Shown here in pieces: positions 1 to 7,091 of a DNA stretch of 21,457 nucleotides (the stretch's first letter is position 1; each line of letters starts with the position of its first letter). The stretch comes from Candidatus Aminicenantota bacterium (GTDB lineage Bacteria > Acidobacteriota > Aminicenantia > Aminicenantales > Aminicenantaceae), in contig JAUWJP010000004.1 in the NCBI GenBank assembly GCA_030607635.1, positions 1-21,457 of the forward strand, written 5' to 3'. The notes beneath the pieces are model-generated. The model saw only the letters and a list, made by a program, of their open reading frames with translations, ran no database searches and was not told the DNA's origin. Both the position numbers and the translations under genes were made by a program.

Positions 1-711
1 ATTGTGACCTTTATCCTGTATTACATTTTTTCTTTAATAAAGGACACCAAAGCCTATCAGATGGCCATCGGATTAGGGATAATCGGCGTTCTCTTTTTGA
101 TTTCTGAGTTGGGAAATTTAGTTGCCTTAAACTGGCTAATTAAGATATTCTCTCCCTTTCTGATTATCGCTATCATTGTTCTATTCCAGGGAGAGATAAG
201 AAGATTCTTAACAACTCTAGGCTCTCGTTCTTTCCGGAAACCCCTTTCTCTCAAAACCTTCACAGAAAAATTGGAAAATGTCTTTTTAGCTGTCGATTAC
301 CTCGCCTCCAAAAAAATAGGGGCTCTGATTGCGATTGAAAAAGAAATCTCCCTCAAGAGCTATACTGACCGAGGCACAAAAATAGATGGCGATCTCACCA
401 AGGACCTTCTGGTCAGCATCTTTTTCCCTCATTCCCCTCTTCATGACGGAGCTGTCATAGTCCAGGGGAGCAAGATTTCTGCTGCCGGCTGTCTCCTCCC
501 CTTGCCCGCTTCCCATAATTTAGGAAAGAAATACCTGCCTCGAACAAGGCATTTAGCTGCTATAGGCCTGTCTCAAGAAACAGATGCTGCTGTGATCGTC
601 GTCTCTGAGGAAACCGGAACCGTCTCTTTGGCTACCAAAGGGCAGTTGGAAAGAAAGCTTGACAAAGAGCATCTCAAGGAAAGGATGCTCAACTATTTAC
701 AAGTAAGATGA
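1..711 (+). CDS. cdaA: diadenylate cyclase CdaA (5' end outside window)
   Basis: Membrane-bound diadenylate cyclase that makes c-di-AMP from two ATP. The reading frame is open to the first base, and the first residues align inside the usual first membrane segment, so the true start lies upstream; the GTG at position 4 is not the start. Counting from that codon, hydrophobic segments lie at about residues 1-12, 21-45 and 49-61, followed by the DisA_N catalytic domain at about 85-215. It shows PHSPLHDGA (DGA at 148-150), AAGCLLPLP and the late stretch VIVVSEETGTVSLA. The second substrate motif, usually GTRHR, reads RTRHL (180-184), so the last arginine of the RHR triad is a leucine. The stop codon overlaps the next gene's ATG (ATGA), so cdaR is translationally coupled. 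Family assignment is very secure; full activity is slightly uncertain because of the altered motif. Confidence 0.95.
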   Translation: MVTFILYYIFSLIKDTKAYQMAIGLGIIGVLFLISELGNLVALNWLIKIFSPFLIIAIIVLFQGEIRRFLTTLGSRSFRKPLSLKTFTEKLENVFLAVDYLASKKIGALIAIEKEISLKSYTDRGTKIDGDLTKDLLVSIFFPHSPLHDGAVIVQGSKISAAGCLLPLPASHNLGKKYLPRTRHLAAIGLSQETDAAVIVVSEETGTVSLATKGQLERKLDKEHLKERMLNYLQVR

Positions 712-1415
712 TAAGATTTTTCAAACGTCTGTTTTTAAAAAATTGGGGACTCAAACTCTTCTCTTTTCTTCTTGCCCTGATTCTTTGGCTGACGTTGATC
801 ACTCCAGAGAAGGTATTTTCAGATAAATGGTTGACCATCCCCTTGGAACTCCACAACATTCCTCCTGAAATGGAGCTTATGGAAAAGCCCCCAGCGAGTG
901 TTGATGTAAAAATCAGGGCATCCAAGAGCCTGATCAATGATATAACTTCAGCTAATGTCCATGCCGTGCTCAACCTCGAAAAAGCCAGTCTCGACCAGGA
1001 AGATTATCCCCTTCGCAATTACATGATCAGTATTCCTTCTGGCGCAGAAGTCAGAGAGATCCGTCAAAGTCAAGTGAGTCTCAAGTTAGAAGGGACAAGA
1101 GAAATCCTGTTGGACGTGGAAGCAAATATCATCGGCGAATTAAAAAAAGGGCTTAAACTAGAAAACGGCGGGGTCTTTCCTCCTCAAGTTCTTATCAAGG
1201 GACCAGAAAGCAAGGTCAAGGATAATTACAAAGTGAGAACAAGTCCCATCGATATTTCCTCGTTCACCGAAACCACAGAACTTGAAGCAGATCTCATCCT
1301 TCCTAATCCTGACCTGAGATTGGCCTCCACTCAGACAAAGGTAAGAGTCAGGATCTTGATTCAGGAAGAAAATCCTGAAACTAAGAGTGGGAAGAAGAAA
1401 ACACAGGAGAAATAA
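708..1415 (+). CDS. cdaR: YbbR-domain protein CdaR, c-di-AMP cyclase regulator
   Basis: YbbR-like protein. CdaR partners bind CdaA and modulate c-di-AMP synthesis from outside the membrane. The start is ATG at 708, overlapping the cdaA stop by four bases. Residues about 11-31 form one membrane anchor (LKLFSFLLALILWLTLI). The remainder is an extracytoplasmic region rich in beta strands with YbbR-like repeats, for example IPLELHNIPPEMELMEKPP at about 43-61 and the later stretch around VLIKGPESKVKD. The C-terminus is basic (KSGKKKTQEK). At 235 residues it is shorter than four-domain Firmicute CdaR proteins and probably holds two YbbR repeats. Order and coupling with cdaA and glmM match the conserved cdaA-cdaR-glmM operon, which supports the name more strongly than the weakly conserved sequence does. 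Confidence 0.88.
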   Translation: MIRFFKRLFLKNWGLKLFSFLLALILWLTLITPEKVFSDKWLTIPLELHNIPPEMELMEKPPASVDVKIRASKSLINDITSANVHAVLNLEKASLDQEDYPLRNYMISIPSGAEVREIRQSQVSLKLEGTREILLDVEANIIGELKKGLKLENGGVFPPQVLIKGPESKVKDNYKVRTSPIDISSFTETTELEADLILPNPDLRLASTQTKVRVRILIQEENPETKSGKKKTQEK

Positions 1416-1424
1416 TTTTTCTCC

Positions 1425-1452
1425 TTGAATCCGCTTGTTTTTTAGCTATAAT
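1425..1452 (+). promoter_or_regulatory. sigma-70-like promoter ahead of glmM
   Basis: A TTGAAT hexamer at 1425-1430 is followed after 16 bases by a perfect TATAAT at 1447-1452, in the 67-bp gap between cdaR and glmM. It would start transcription about 25-30 bases before the glmM ATG, leaving room for the AAGGG ribosome site at 1466-1470. It suggests glmM-pdxJ-hydrolase can be expressed independently of cdaA-cdaR. Called from hexamers only. Confidence 0.55.
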
Positions 1453-1482
1453 CTATTTTCGAATTAAGGGATCAACTTTAAG

Positions 1483-2823
1483 ATGGAAAAACTTTTCGGG
1501 ACAGATGGAATAAGAGCAGTGGCTGGCCAGTCGCCTCTCGATTATTCTTCGGTATATGCCTTAGGAAAAGCGCTGGTCTCCCTTCTTAAAGAAGGAGATT
1601 TGAAACCGCGGATTATCATCGGCCGGGATACTCGAGAGTCAGGAGAATGGCTTGAGCAGGCTTTATTCCAGGGAATAAATGAAGGGCAGGGAGAAGCTGT
1701 TTCCGTTGGTATCATCCCCACATCTGCCGTTTCTTTCTTGGCAAAAAAATATTCCTTTTCTGCGGGAATTGTCATTTCCGCCTCTCACAATTCTTATCAA
1801 GATAACGGCATTAAAATCTTTTCATCTCAGGGGATAAAAATTTCGGATGCGTGGGAAAGCAAACTTGAAAAGGCAATAATAGAAGCTCCTTCAAACGTCA
1901 AAAGAGAAAACACCAGGATAACTCCCCAGTCTTCTTTAGGGCAGGACTACATGGATTTTCTGAAGAGCCGGTTTTCTCATGTCAGCCTCAAAAGAAAAAT
2001 CAAAGTTGTCCTCGACTGCTCGAATGGAGCCAGTTCCTTATTTGCTTCTCAAGTTTTTTTAGGTTTGGGCTCTGAGGTCATCGCTATGGGTAACACCCCT
2101 GACGGGAAAAACATCAATGCCAACTGCGGCTCTCTCTATCCCCAGAATCTAGCCCGGAAAGTAGTCGAGAGTAAGGCAGATATTGGAGTCGCCTATGACG
2201 GGGATGCAGACAGAGCTATATGGGTAGATGAGAAGGGCAGAATCTTGAATGGTGATCACACTCTTTTTGTCCTATCCCGATTCATGAAGGAAAAAGGACG
2301 TTTGAAATCGGATTATGTCATAGCTACAACCATGAGCAATATGGGTTTAGAGAAAGCCTTAGAAAAGTTAGATTTAAAGCTTTTGCGAACGCAGGTTGGC
2401 GATAAATATGTCCTTGAAGAAATGATGAAGTTGAAGGCCAACCTGGGTGGTGAGCAATCGGGTCACACGATTTTCCTGGATGATTGCCCAACAGGAGATG
2501 GAATCCTGACCAGTTTAAAAATGCTTGAAGTTATGGCTGCCTACAATCTTCCTTTATCCAAGTTAGTGGAAGACTTGGAAGAATATCCTCAAATTCTCCT
2601 GAATGTCCCGGTTCGAAAAAAGACCGATTTCGATCAATTTCCAGAAATAATAAATGCTAAGGAAGAGATCGAAAAGCGATTGGGAGATTCTGGACGACTG
2701 AATGTTCGCTACTCAGGAACTGAACCAGTTGCCCGAGTAATGATCGAAGGCCAGGACAGAGGCGAGATAGAAGACTACGCCAGCCAAATGGCCAGTGTCA
2801 TCTCCAAGTATCTGGTAAATTAA
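1483..2823 (+). CDS. glmM: phosphoglucosamine mutase GlmM
   Basis: Interconverts glucosamine-6-phosphate and glucosamine-1-phosphate, the step toward UDP-GlcNAc for peptidoglycan. The 446-residue length is normal for the family. All signature elements are present: FGTDGIRA at the N-terminus (5-12), the phosphoserine loop SASHN with catalytic Ser101, the metal-binding DGDADR at 239-244, the sugar-binding GGEQSGH at 322-328 and the phosphate-binding RYSGTEP at 409-415. Serine rather than glycine/threonine context in the loop and the overall length favour GlmM over phosphomannomutase. The ATG at 1483 is preceded by AAGGG at 1466-1470 with a long 12-base spacing. It lies 67 bp after cdaR with its own promoter-like site, and completes the cdaA-cdaR-glmM module in which c-di-AMP control and cell wall precursor supply are linked. 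Confidence 0.97.
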   Translation: MEKLFGTDGIRAVAGQSPLDYSSVYALGKALVSLLKEGDLKPRIIIGRDTRESGEWLEQALFQGINEGQGEAVSVGIIPTSAVSFLAKKYSFSAGIVISASHNSYQDNGIKIFSSQGIKISDAWESKLEKAIIEAPSNVKRENTRITPQSSLGQDYMDFLKSRFSHVSLKRKIKVVLDCSNGASSLFASQVFLGLGSEVIAMGNTPDGKNINANCGSLYPQNLARKVVESKADIGVAYDGDADRAIWVDEKGRILNGDHTLFVLSRFMKEKGRLKSDYVIATTMSNMGLEKALEKLDLKLLRTQVGDKYVLEEMMKLKANLGGEQSGHTIFLDDCPTGDGILTSLKMLEVMAAYNLPLSKLVEDLEEYPQILLNVPVRKKTDFDQFPEIINAKEEIEKRLGDSGRLNVRYSGTEPVARVMIEGQDRGEIEDYASQMASVISKYLVN

Positions 2824-2832
2824 AAAGAATGA

Positions 2833-2853
2833 AAAAGGGGCCTGTCCCCTTTT
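2833..2853. repeat. GGGGCCTGTCCCC hairpin repeat, copy 1
   Basis: Inverted repeat: AAAAGGGG, loop CCTGT, CCCCTTTT, i.e. an 8-bp perfect stem with a 5-base loop, between glmM and pdxJ. The following bases are TATATAGG rather than a long T run, so it may only attenuate. The same core recurs at 9776 and 19895, with decayed versions at 6838 and 10917. Confidence 0.7.
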
Positions 2854-2869
2854 ATATAGGGAGGAAAAA

Positions 2870-3586
2870 ATGAAACTCTCCGTCAACGTGGATCATTTTG
2901 CGACAATAAGAGAAGCTCGGCGCAGCCATGAGCCAGAACCCATCCTGGCGGCTCTCTTAGCAGAGCAGGCAGGGGCAGATGGGATTGTTTGTCACTTAAG
3001 AGGAGATAGACGCCACATCAAAGAAAGGGACTTAAACATGCTAAGAGAAGTTGTCAAAACCAAGCTCACCTTAGAGATGGCTGCAACAGAAGAAATTAAG
3101 AAAATTGCTTTCTCGATAAAACCGGATATCGTCTCTTTGGTACCCGAGCGTGAAGAGGAATTGACTACAGAAGGAGGGCTGGATGTTATGTCGAACGAGA
3201 AGCATCTGACTCCTTTCATCTGGGACTTAAAAAATGCAGGGATAAAAGTCAGTATTTTTGTCGATCCTGATCTAAAGCAAATCGAAGTCTGTCACAAGGT
3301 TGACGTAACTCTCATCGAACTTAATACTGGAAAATACGCAGATTTAAAACCAGGAAAGGAACGACAGGAAGCTCTTGCTGAGGTTAAAAAGGCAGCTGAA
3401 CGCGCCCATGAATTGGGCCTTGAAATTCACGCTGGCCATGGGCTGGATTATAAAAATGTCCTCCCTATTGCTGCTATCCCTGAAATTAAAGAACTCAGCA
3501 TCGGCTTCTCCATCGTAGCTCGATCCGCTATGGTAGGAATAGAGAAGGCTGTTAAAGAAATGATAGCCCTCATCGAAAAATATTGA
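2870..3586 (+). CDS. pdxJ: pyridoxine 5'-phosphate synthase PdxJ
   Basis: Condenses 1-deoxy-D-xylulose-5-phosphate with 3-amino-2-oxopropyl phosphate to give pyridoxine 5'-phosphate, the last ring-forming step of DXP-dependent vitamin B6 synthesis; cytosolic. At 238 residues it matches the family, a TIM-barrel enzyme. Visible motifs are LSVNVDHFATIREARR at 3-18, the phosphate/substrate loop CHLRGDRRHI at 41-50, the glutamate region LTLEMAATEE, PDIVSLVPE at 85-93, LNTGKYA at 151-157 and HAGHGLDY at 187-194, which carries a catalytic histidine. The C-terminal ELSIGFSIVARSAMVGI segment is typical. The ATG has a strong upstream site, AGGGAGG at 2858-2864. It follows glmM after a hairpin repeat and ends 11 bp before the M20 hydrolase, so the three are probably co-transcribed. 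Confidence 0.97.
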   Translation: MKLSVNVDHFATIREARRSHEPEPILAALLAEQAGADGIVCHLRGDRRHIKERDLNMLREVVKTKLTLEMAATEEIKKIAFSIKPDIVSLVPEREEELTTEGGLDVMSNEKHLTPFIWDLKNAGIKVSIFVDPDLKQIEVCHKVDVTLIELNTGKYADLKPGKERQEALAEVKKAAERAHELGLEIHAGHGLDYKNVLPIAAIPEIKELSIGFSIVARSAMVGIEKAVKEMIALIEKY

Positions 3587-3597
3587 GATAGGTCGAT

Positions 3598-4824
3598 ATG
3601 GACATCAGAATAAACCTTGATCGATTGAAAGGCGATATTGAATCCCTTTCCAAAATCGGCAGTGACCCGAATGGCGGAATAACCCGGCCCTCTTTCAGCA
3701 AGGCTGATCTTGAAGCACAGGGCTGGCTCAAAGAGAAGATAAAAAGCGCTGGGTTTTCCCTTCGTCAGGCCGGAGCAGGGAACATATTTGGCCGCCTGGA
3801 AGGAAAAGGAAAAACAATAATGGCCGGCTCCCATATAGATTCTGTCATTAACGGCGGAAATTTTGACGGTCCGGTCGGAGTTCTATCGGCTCTTGAATGC
3901 TTGAGAAGGATTAAAGAAGAAGGTCTGAGCCTTTCGAAACCTCTGGAGGTTGCTTCTTTCACGGATGAGGAAGGAAATCTTGTGGGTGATTTCCTAGGTA
4001 GCCGCGCGTTCACAGGACAGCTAAATCAAGATATTTTAGAAAAAGATCTCACCCAATTCGGTACTACTCTTCCAGAAATTTTAAAAGGCACTGAATTTTC
4101 CATCGAAAGCATCATGGAGGCTCACAAGCAGAGGCCGGATATAGAAGCTTTTCTTGAAATCCATATCGAACAGGGCATTGTGCTCGAGACAGAAAACAAG
4201 TCCATAGGAATTGTGGACCACATTGCAGGGAAGCGTCACAAATCGTGTTCTTTTTTAGGAGAAGCAAGCCATTCGGGGACCACACCCCTTGAGCTTCGTC
4301 ATGATGCTTTCCTGGGCTTAGCAGACTTTGCCCTCAAGAGTACCCAGCATGTGGCGACAAAACACTACGGAAGCATGGTGACAATAGGCAGAGTCAATGT
4401 GAGACCCGGAGCTTTCAGTGTTGTCCCTGGCCAAGTTGATTTTTCGCTTGATTTCAGGAGCACATCAAAGGAAACGCTTGAGGAACTTGAAAAATCGTTC
4501 TCGGCTCTTGCTGAGGATATTGCCTCGACGCGAGGGCTCAACTTCACCTCGAAGATTGTGGACAAGACAGATCCTGTAAGCATTCCTTCTCGGATAATAG
4601 ATATAATGAAGGAAGAATCCGAGAAGCTGGGGTACCCGTTCATGATACTTCCCAGCGGCGCAGGACACGACGCTCAGATCGTAGCAAGCGTTGCCGAACC
4701 TGGAATGATATTCATCCCCTGTCTGGACGGAATCAGCCACTCGCCGCAGGAGATAATAAAATGGGAAGACTTAGAAAAAGGGGCAAACCTGCTCCTCCAG
4801 GTCATTCTGAGGTTGGCAGGTTAA
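3598..4824 (+). CDS. M20-family amidohydrolase, N-carbamoyl-amino acid hydrolase / allantoate amidohydrolase type
   Basis: Binuclear-metal hydrolase of the hydantoinase/carbamoylase branch of M20. It probably cleaves an N-carbamoyl or ureido group from an amino acid or allantoate-like substrate. The 408-residue length is typical. Metal ligands are visible: GSHIDSV (His79), GGNFDGPVG (Asp90), TDEEGN (Glu124/Glu125), LEIHIEQG (His189) and DGISHSPQE near the C-terminus (His381). The inserted dimerisation domain begins around residue 210 and contains GEASHSGTTP; PSGAGHDAQ at 352-360 is the conserved substrate-side loop. The usual EEGSRF motif has a small insertion here (EEGNLVGDFLGSRAF). Substrate cannot be read from sequence: beta-ureidopropionase, carbamoylase and allantoate hydrolase share these residues. 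It is the last gene of the plus-strand run and ends just before a terminator. Confidence 0.9.
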   Translation: MDIRINLDRLKGDIESLSKIGSDPNGGITRPSFSKADLEAQGWLKEKIKSAGFSLRQAGAGNIFGRLEGKGKTIMAGSHIDSVINGGNFDGPVGVLSALECLRRIKEEGLSLSKPLEVASFTDEEGNLVGDFLGSRAFTGQLNQDILEKDLTQFGTTLPEILKGTEFSIESIMEAHKQRPDIEAFLEIHIEQGIVLETENKSIGIVDHIAGKRHKSCSFLGEASHSGTTPLELRHDAFLGLADFALKSTQHVATKHYGSMVTIGRVNVRPGAFSVVPGQVDFSLDFRSTSKETLEELEKSFSALAEDIASTRGLNFTSKIVDKTDPVSIPSRIIDIMKEESEKLGYPFMILPSGAGHDAQIVASVAEPGMIFIPCLDGISHSPQEIIKWEDLEKGANLLLQVILRLAG

Positions 4825-4845
4825 TCTTAAGCACGCTCAAAACAT

Positions 4846-4874
4846 AATGAGTGAGCTTTCACTCATTCCTTTTT
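4846..4874 (+). terminator. Rho-independent terminator after the cdaA-to-hydrolase run
   Basis: Perfect 9-bp stem AATGAGTGA (4846-4854), tetraloop GCTT, TCACTCATT (4859-4867), then CCTTTTT. It sits between the stop of the M20 hydrolase (4824) and the convergent stop of the aldo/keto reductase (4935). Confidence 0.75.
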
Positions 4875-4934
4875 ACCGTCATTGTTAAGAAATTATCAAA
4901 TTATATAAATCGGGAACCGTTTCCAATTTTCTTA

Positions 4935-6155
4935 TTATCCCAGGTAAAGCTTCTCATCGATGAGGGTTTTCACGCGGGAGCCGATGTTGATCCCGTTCGG
5001 GCAGGAAGCCGTGCACGATGAGCAGCTCCGGCAGACATTCAAGCCTTTTTTTCTGGGAAGTTCAGCTGCAGTCATTCGTGCCTGGATGTAGTTCCCGTAG
5101 GCTTTGGCGTACATGAATGCTCTCATGAGGCTAGGAATCTCTGTTTTATTCGGACAAGTCGGGACGCATGAACGGCAGTTCTGGCAGTAGATTTTTCCTT
5201 TCAGGCTTGATGCGAACTGAATCTCGCTTCTTTCTGTCCCTGATAACGCCAGATTATTCATGACCCTAAAGTTCTGGTCAAGCTGCTCAAAGGTAGTCAC
5301 TCCAGGGATGGTGGTGCAGACATTTTCATCTTCAAGAACCCATTTCAGAGCTGCCTCATGGTTGATTTCTATTTCACCTTTCTCCTGCATGCGTCTGCCT
5401 CCCTGAGTTTTCATGGCGACGACTCCTACGCCTTTACTCACCGCATACTTAATGGCCTTTTTCACTTCTTCTCTGTGATTTTGAGCAAAATTATAGGATG
5501 CTAAGACCACATCATAAACTCCGGCATCAACAGAAGCTCGAATAACATCCGGCTCGTTACTATGGGTAGTGACGCCGATAAACCGTGCCTTTCCCTGCTT
5601 CTTCGCTTTAACGAGCGCGTTTATCAAAGGTTCGTATGCGGCCATCTGAGGACTATAACAACTATGAAGGTAGAGAATATCTATATAATCTGTTCGGAGA
5701 CGCTGGAGACTCGTTTCAAGCTGCTTGAATAAATTTTCCTCCGATGCTCCAGGCTCTCTTTCTGTACCTCTAAGGGTGAATACGTTTTTCTCTCTATCCC
5801 GGGCAAAGCGCATCTTTGTCGCCACATAGATTTTATCTCTATTCCCGCTTTTTTGAAGGACCTCTCCTATAACTCTCTCGCTATTCCCTCTTAGGTAAAC
5901 ATGAGCAGTATCCAGATGGTTGACTCCCATATCCAGAGCTCTTTTTATCAGGTCCGCGCTGTCTGAGTTCATCACTCCAAAGCTGACCACAGGAATACGC
6001 AGTTTTGTTCTTCCGAGAGTCCTGTAGATAATCTTTTGAGGTTGTTCAGAGGAAAAAGCGTTTGGTTTTAAGAATGGAAGAGCAAGCCCTGTGGAACAAA
6101 GCCCAAGAGTGGCTTTCCCGATAAATTCCCTTCTTTTGATTCTGTTATTTCTCAT
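4935..6155 (-). CDS. Tat-exported aldo/keto reductase with C-terminal 4Fe-4S ferredoxin domain
   Basis: Predicted extracytoplasmic oxidoreductase. The N-terminus has a twin-arginine signal (KRREFIGK at 7-14, then a mild hydrophobic stretch to about residue 28). The AKR barrel spans about 43-310 with the catalytic tetrad in place: Asp82 and Tyr87 (NHLDTAHVY), Lys114 (VATKM) and His164 (LYLHS). A ferredoxin-like tail follows with two CxxCxxCxxxCP clusters, at Cys324/327/330/334 and Cys375/378/381/385, enough for two 4Fe-4S clusters. The ribosome site is strong (AGGAGG, eight bases before the ATG). AKR-ferredoxin fusions are a known architecture, but substrate and electron partner are unknown. 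Tat export suggests the protein folds with its cofactor before secretion. Transcribed opposite to the cdaA run, convergent at the terminator. Confidence 0.9.
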   Translation of the reverse strand: MRNNRIKRREFIGKATLGLCSTGLALPFLKPNAFSSEQPQKIIYRTLGRTKLRIPVVSFGVMNSDSADLIKRALDMGVNHLDTAHVYLRGNSERVIGEVLQKSGNRDKIYVATKMRFARDREKNVFTLRGTEREPGASEENLFKQLETSLQRLRTDYIDILYLHSCYSPQMAAYEPLINALVKAKKQGKARFIGVTTHSNEPDVIRASVDAGVYDVVLASYNFAQNHREEVKKAIKYAVSKGVGVVAMKTQGGRRMQEKGEIEINHEAALKWVLEDENVCTTIPGVTTFEQLDQNFRVMNNLALSGTERSEIQFASSLKGKIYCQNCRSCVPTCPNKTEIPSLMRAFMYAKAYGNYIQARMTAAELPRKKGLNVCRSCSSCTASCPNGINIGSRVKTLIDEKLYLG

Positions 6156-6237
6156 AAAGCGGTCCTCCTTTTTTAAATGTTGAGATATGGTTTTTCCAGC
6201 GAAAATTTAATACTAGAGATAATAATAGACATGCTTA

Positions 6238-6666
6238 TTATTCCTCTAAATCATCCAACTTAGGACGGAATTGTCGTGCTTCTTTCTTTTGGGACTGTTT
6301 CTTCTTTTCCTCTAACATCTTGAGTTTGGCTCTTTTCGAGCGCTTTCTTTTCTGGCGGCGGATTTTTTCTATCCTCTGCTGCTCTTCACTTTCTTTTCCT
6401 CGAATCATTCTTTCAATTTTATCTGTGAGAATCCTCCTGGCAAGAAATCGGTTTATCGCTTGAGACCGTTCCCTCTGACATTTCACCTCAATTTTGGTCG
6501 GGAGGTGCTTCAAATAGACACATGTTGAAGTTTTATTGACCTTCTGCCCCCCTTTTCCGCTGGAGCGGATAAACTTTTCCACAATATCTTTTTCGAAGAT
6601 GCCTAAACTCTCCATCCTTTGGCGAAGAGTATCTTCCTTTTCCTTACTTACGCTAAAAGTAACCAT
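6238..6666 (-). CDS. small GGQ release-factor-like protein (MTRFR/C12orf65-type)
   Basis: Codon-independent peptide release factor of 142 residues: a domain-3-only RF-1-like protein with the catalytic GGQ at 39-41 inside RSSGKGGQKVNKTSTCVYLKH, and no codon-recognition domains. Residues about 60-90 (KCQRERSQAINRFLARRILTDK) match the pattern of mitochondrial MTRFR/C12orf65 and its bacterial relatives better than ArfB. The C-terminal third is strongly basic and coiled-coil-like (IEKIRRQKRKRSKRAKLK), as in factors that insert a tail into the ribosome. It probably hydrolyses peptidyl-tRNA on stalled ribosomes or split 50S subunits. No good Shine-Dalgarno sequence precedes the ATG at 6666; Met18 is an alternative start that would keep the whole catalytic domain. 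It lies 82 bp upstream of the aldo/keto reductase on the same strand. Confidence 0.88.
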   Translation of the reverse strand: MVTFSVSKEKEDTLRQRMESLGIFEKDIVEKFIRSSGKGGQKVNKTSTCVYLKHLPTKIEVKCQRERSQAINRFLARRILTDKIERMIRGKESEEQQRIEKIRRQKRKRSKRAKLKMLEEKKKQSQKKEARQFRPKLDDLEE

Positions 6667-6748
6667 TTTAGAAGGACAGCCTTTTCTTTCACTTTGAGTA
6701 TAATACTTTTCCTTTATGAAAAAAAGGCAACCAATTATTTTTCTGTAG

Positions 6749-6768
6749 GGGCTTGATTTATCAAGCCC
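6749..6768 (-). repeat. dispersed palindrome, copy 1
   Basis: Core GGGCTTGATTTATCAAGCCC, a 9-bp stem. The TGTAG flank is on the left, so this copy is reversed relative to the one at 6934. Confidence 0.75.
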
Positions 6769-6796
6769 TCATTTTTTATTCTGCAATTAAACCGGT

Positions 6797-6816
6797 GGGT
6801 TTGATGAATCAAACCC
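6797..6816 (+). repeat. dispersed palindrome, copy 2
   Basis: Core GGGTTTGATGAATCAAACCC followed by TTACGAAATAT. The C-G pair of the fourth stem position is replaced by T-A on both arms relative to copy 1. Confidence 0.75.
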
Positions 6817-6837
6817 TTACGAAATATAATATTGCTC

Positions 6838-6859
6838 TTTTGGGGACCGTCCCGATTTT
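6838..6859. repeat. GGGG-hairpin repeat, decayed copy
   Basis: TTTTGGGGACCGTCCCGATTT resembles the GGGGCCTGTCCCC family, but the stem is reduced to about GGGA/TCCC. Not a terminator. Confidence 0.4.
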
Positions 6860-6933
6860 CTATAGCTAATTCTTTTTTCTGTCCTCGTTGACCTACAAAT
6901 TAAATTCTTATAAACTTGTACACTCTATAATGT

Positions 6934-6953
6934 GGGCTTGATAAATCAAGCCC
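6934..6953 (+). repeat. dispersed palindrome, copy 3
   Basis: Core GGGCTTGATAAATCAAGCCC followed by CTACA. It is the right end of the 6744-6958 element. Confidence 0.75.
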
Positions 6954-6962
6954 CTACAATAA

Positions 6963-7016
6963 TCGGACTAAGTTCCTTAATCGGACTAAGTTCGTTAACC
7001 GGACTAAGTTCCTTAA
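6963..7016. repeat. 18-bp direct tandem repeat, three copies
   Basis: Units at 6963, 6981 and 6999 follow the pattern TCGGACTAAGTTCCTTAA with one substitution each in copies 2 and 3. The array ends 21 bases before the carboxypeptidase ATG. Confidence 0.9.
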
Positions 7017-7037
7017 TTCCACGTAAGGAAAAATGCC

Positions 7038-7091
7038 ATGAGATACAAAAATGCCATGAGACATGAAAGTTATATGAGATATGAAAGAAAA
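7038..7091 (+). repeat. 18-bp tandem repeat inside the start of the M14 gene
   Basis: Three units begin ATGAGA at 7038, 7056 and 7074. Units 2 and 3 share ATGAGA, then C/T, then ATGAAAG. The period equals that of the unrelated-looking array at 6963-7016. It encodes the repeated MR(Y/H) leader. Confidence 0.7.

Larger units (their letters stand above)
6744..6958. repeat. MITE-like element with perfect 25-bp inverted ends
   Basis: Bases 6744-6768 are the exact reverse complement of 6934-6958. Each end starts TGTAGGGGCTTGAT and contains its own 20-bp palindrome. The 215-bp interval contains a third, forward copy of the palindrome at 6797-6816 and has no coding capacity. I see no clear target-site duplication (flanks TTTTTC and ATAATC). 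It could be a non-autonomous mobile element or two REP-like units in opposite orientation. Confidence 0.6.
6667..7037. other. repeat-rich intergenic region without a gene
   Basis: This 371-bp gap lies between the divergently transcribed release-factor-like gene and the carboxypeptidase gene. I see no coding frame worth calling. It holds three copies of the dispersed palindrome (6749, 6797, 6934), one decayed GGGG-hairpin repeat (6838) and an 18-bp tandem array (6963-7016). Poor promoter-like matches exist (TTGACC at 6888 with TATAAA at 6909, only 15 bases apart); none is convincing. Confidence 0.8.

Noticed and set aside
3448..3834. 128-codon minus-strand frame
   Set aside because: It lies antisense across the pdxJ end and the hydrolase start, shows no recognisable motif, and both plus-strand genes are certain.
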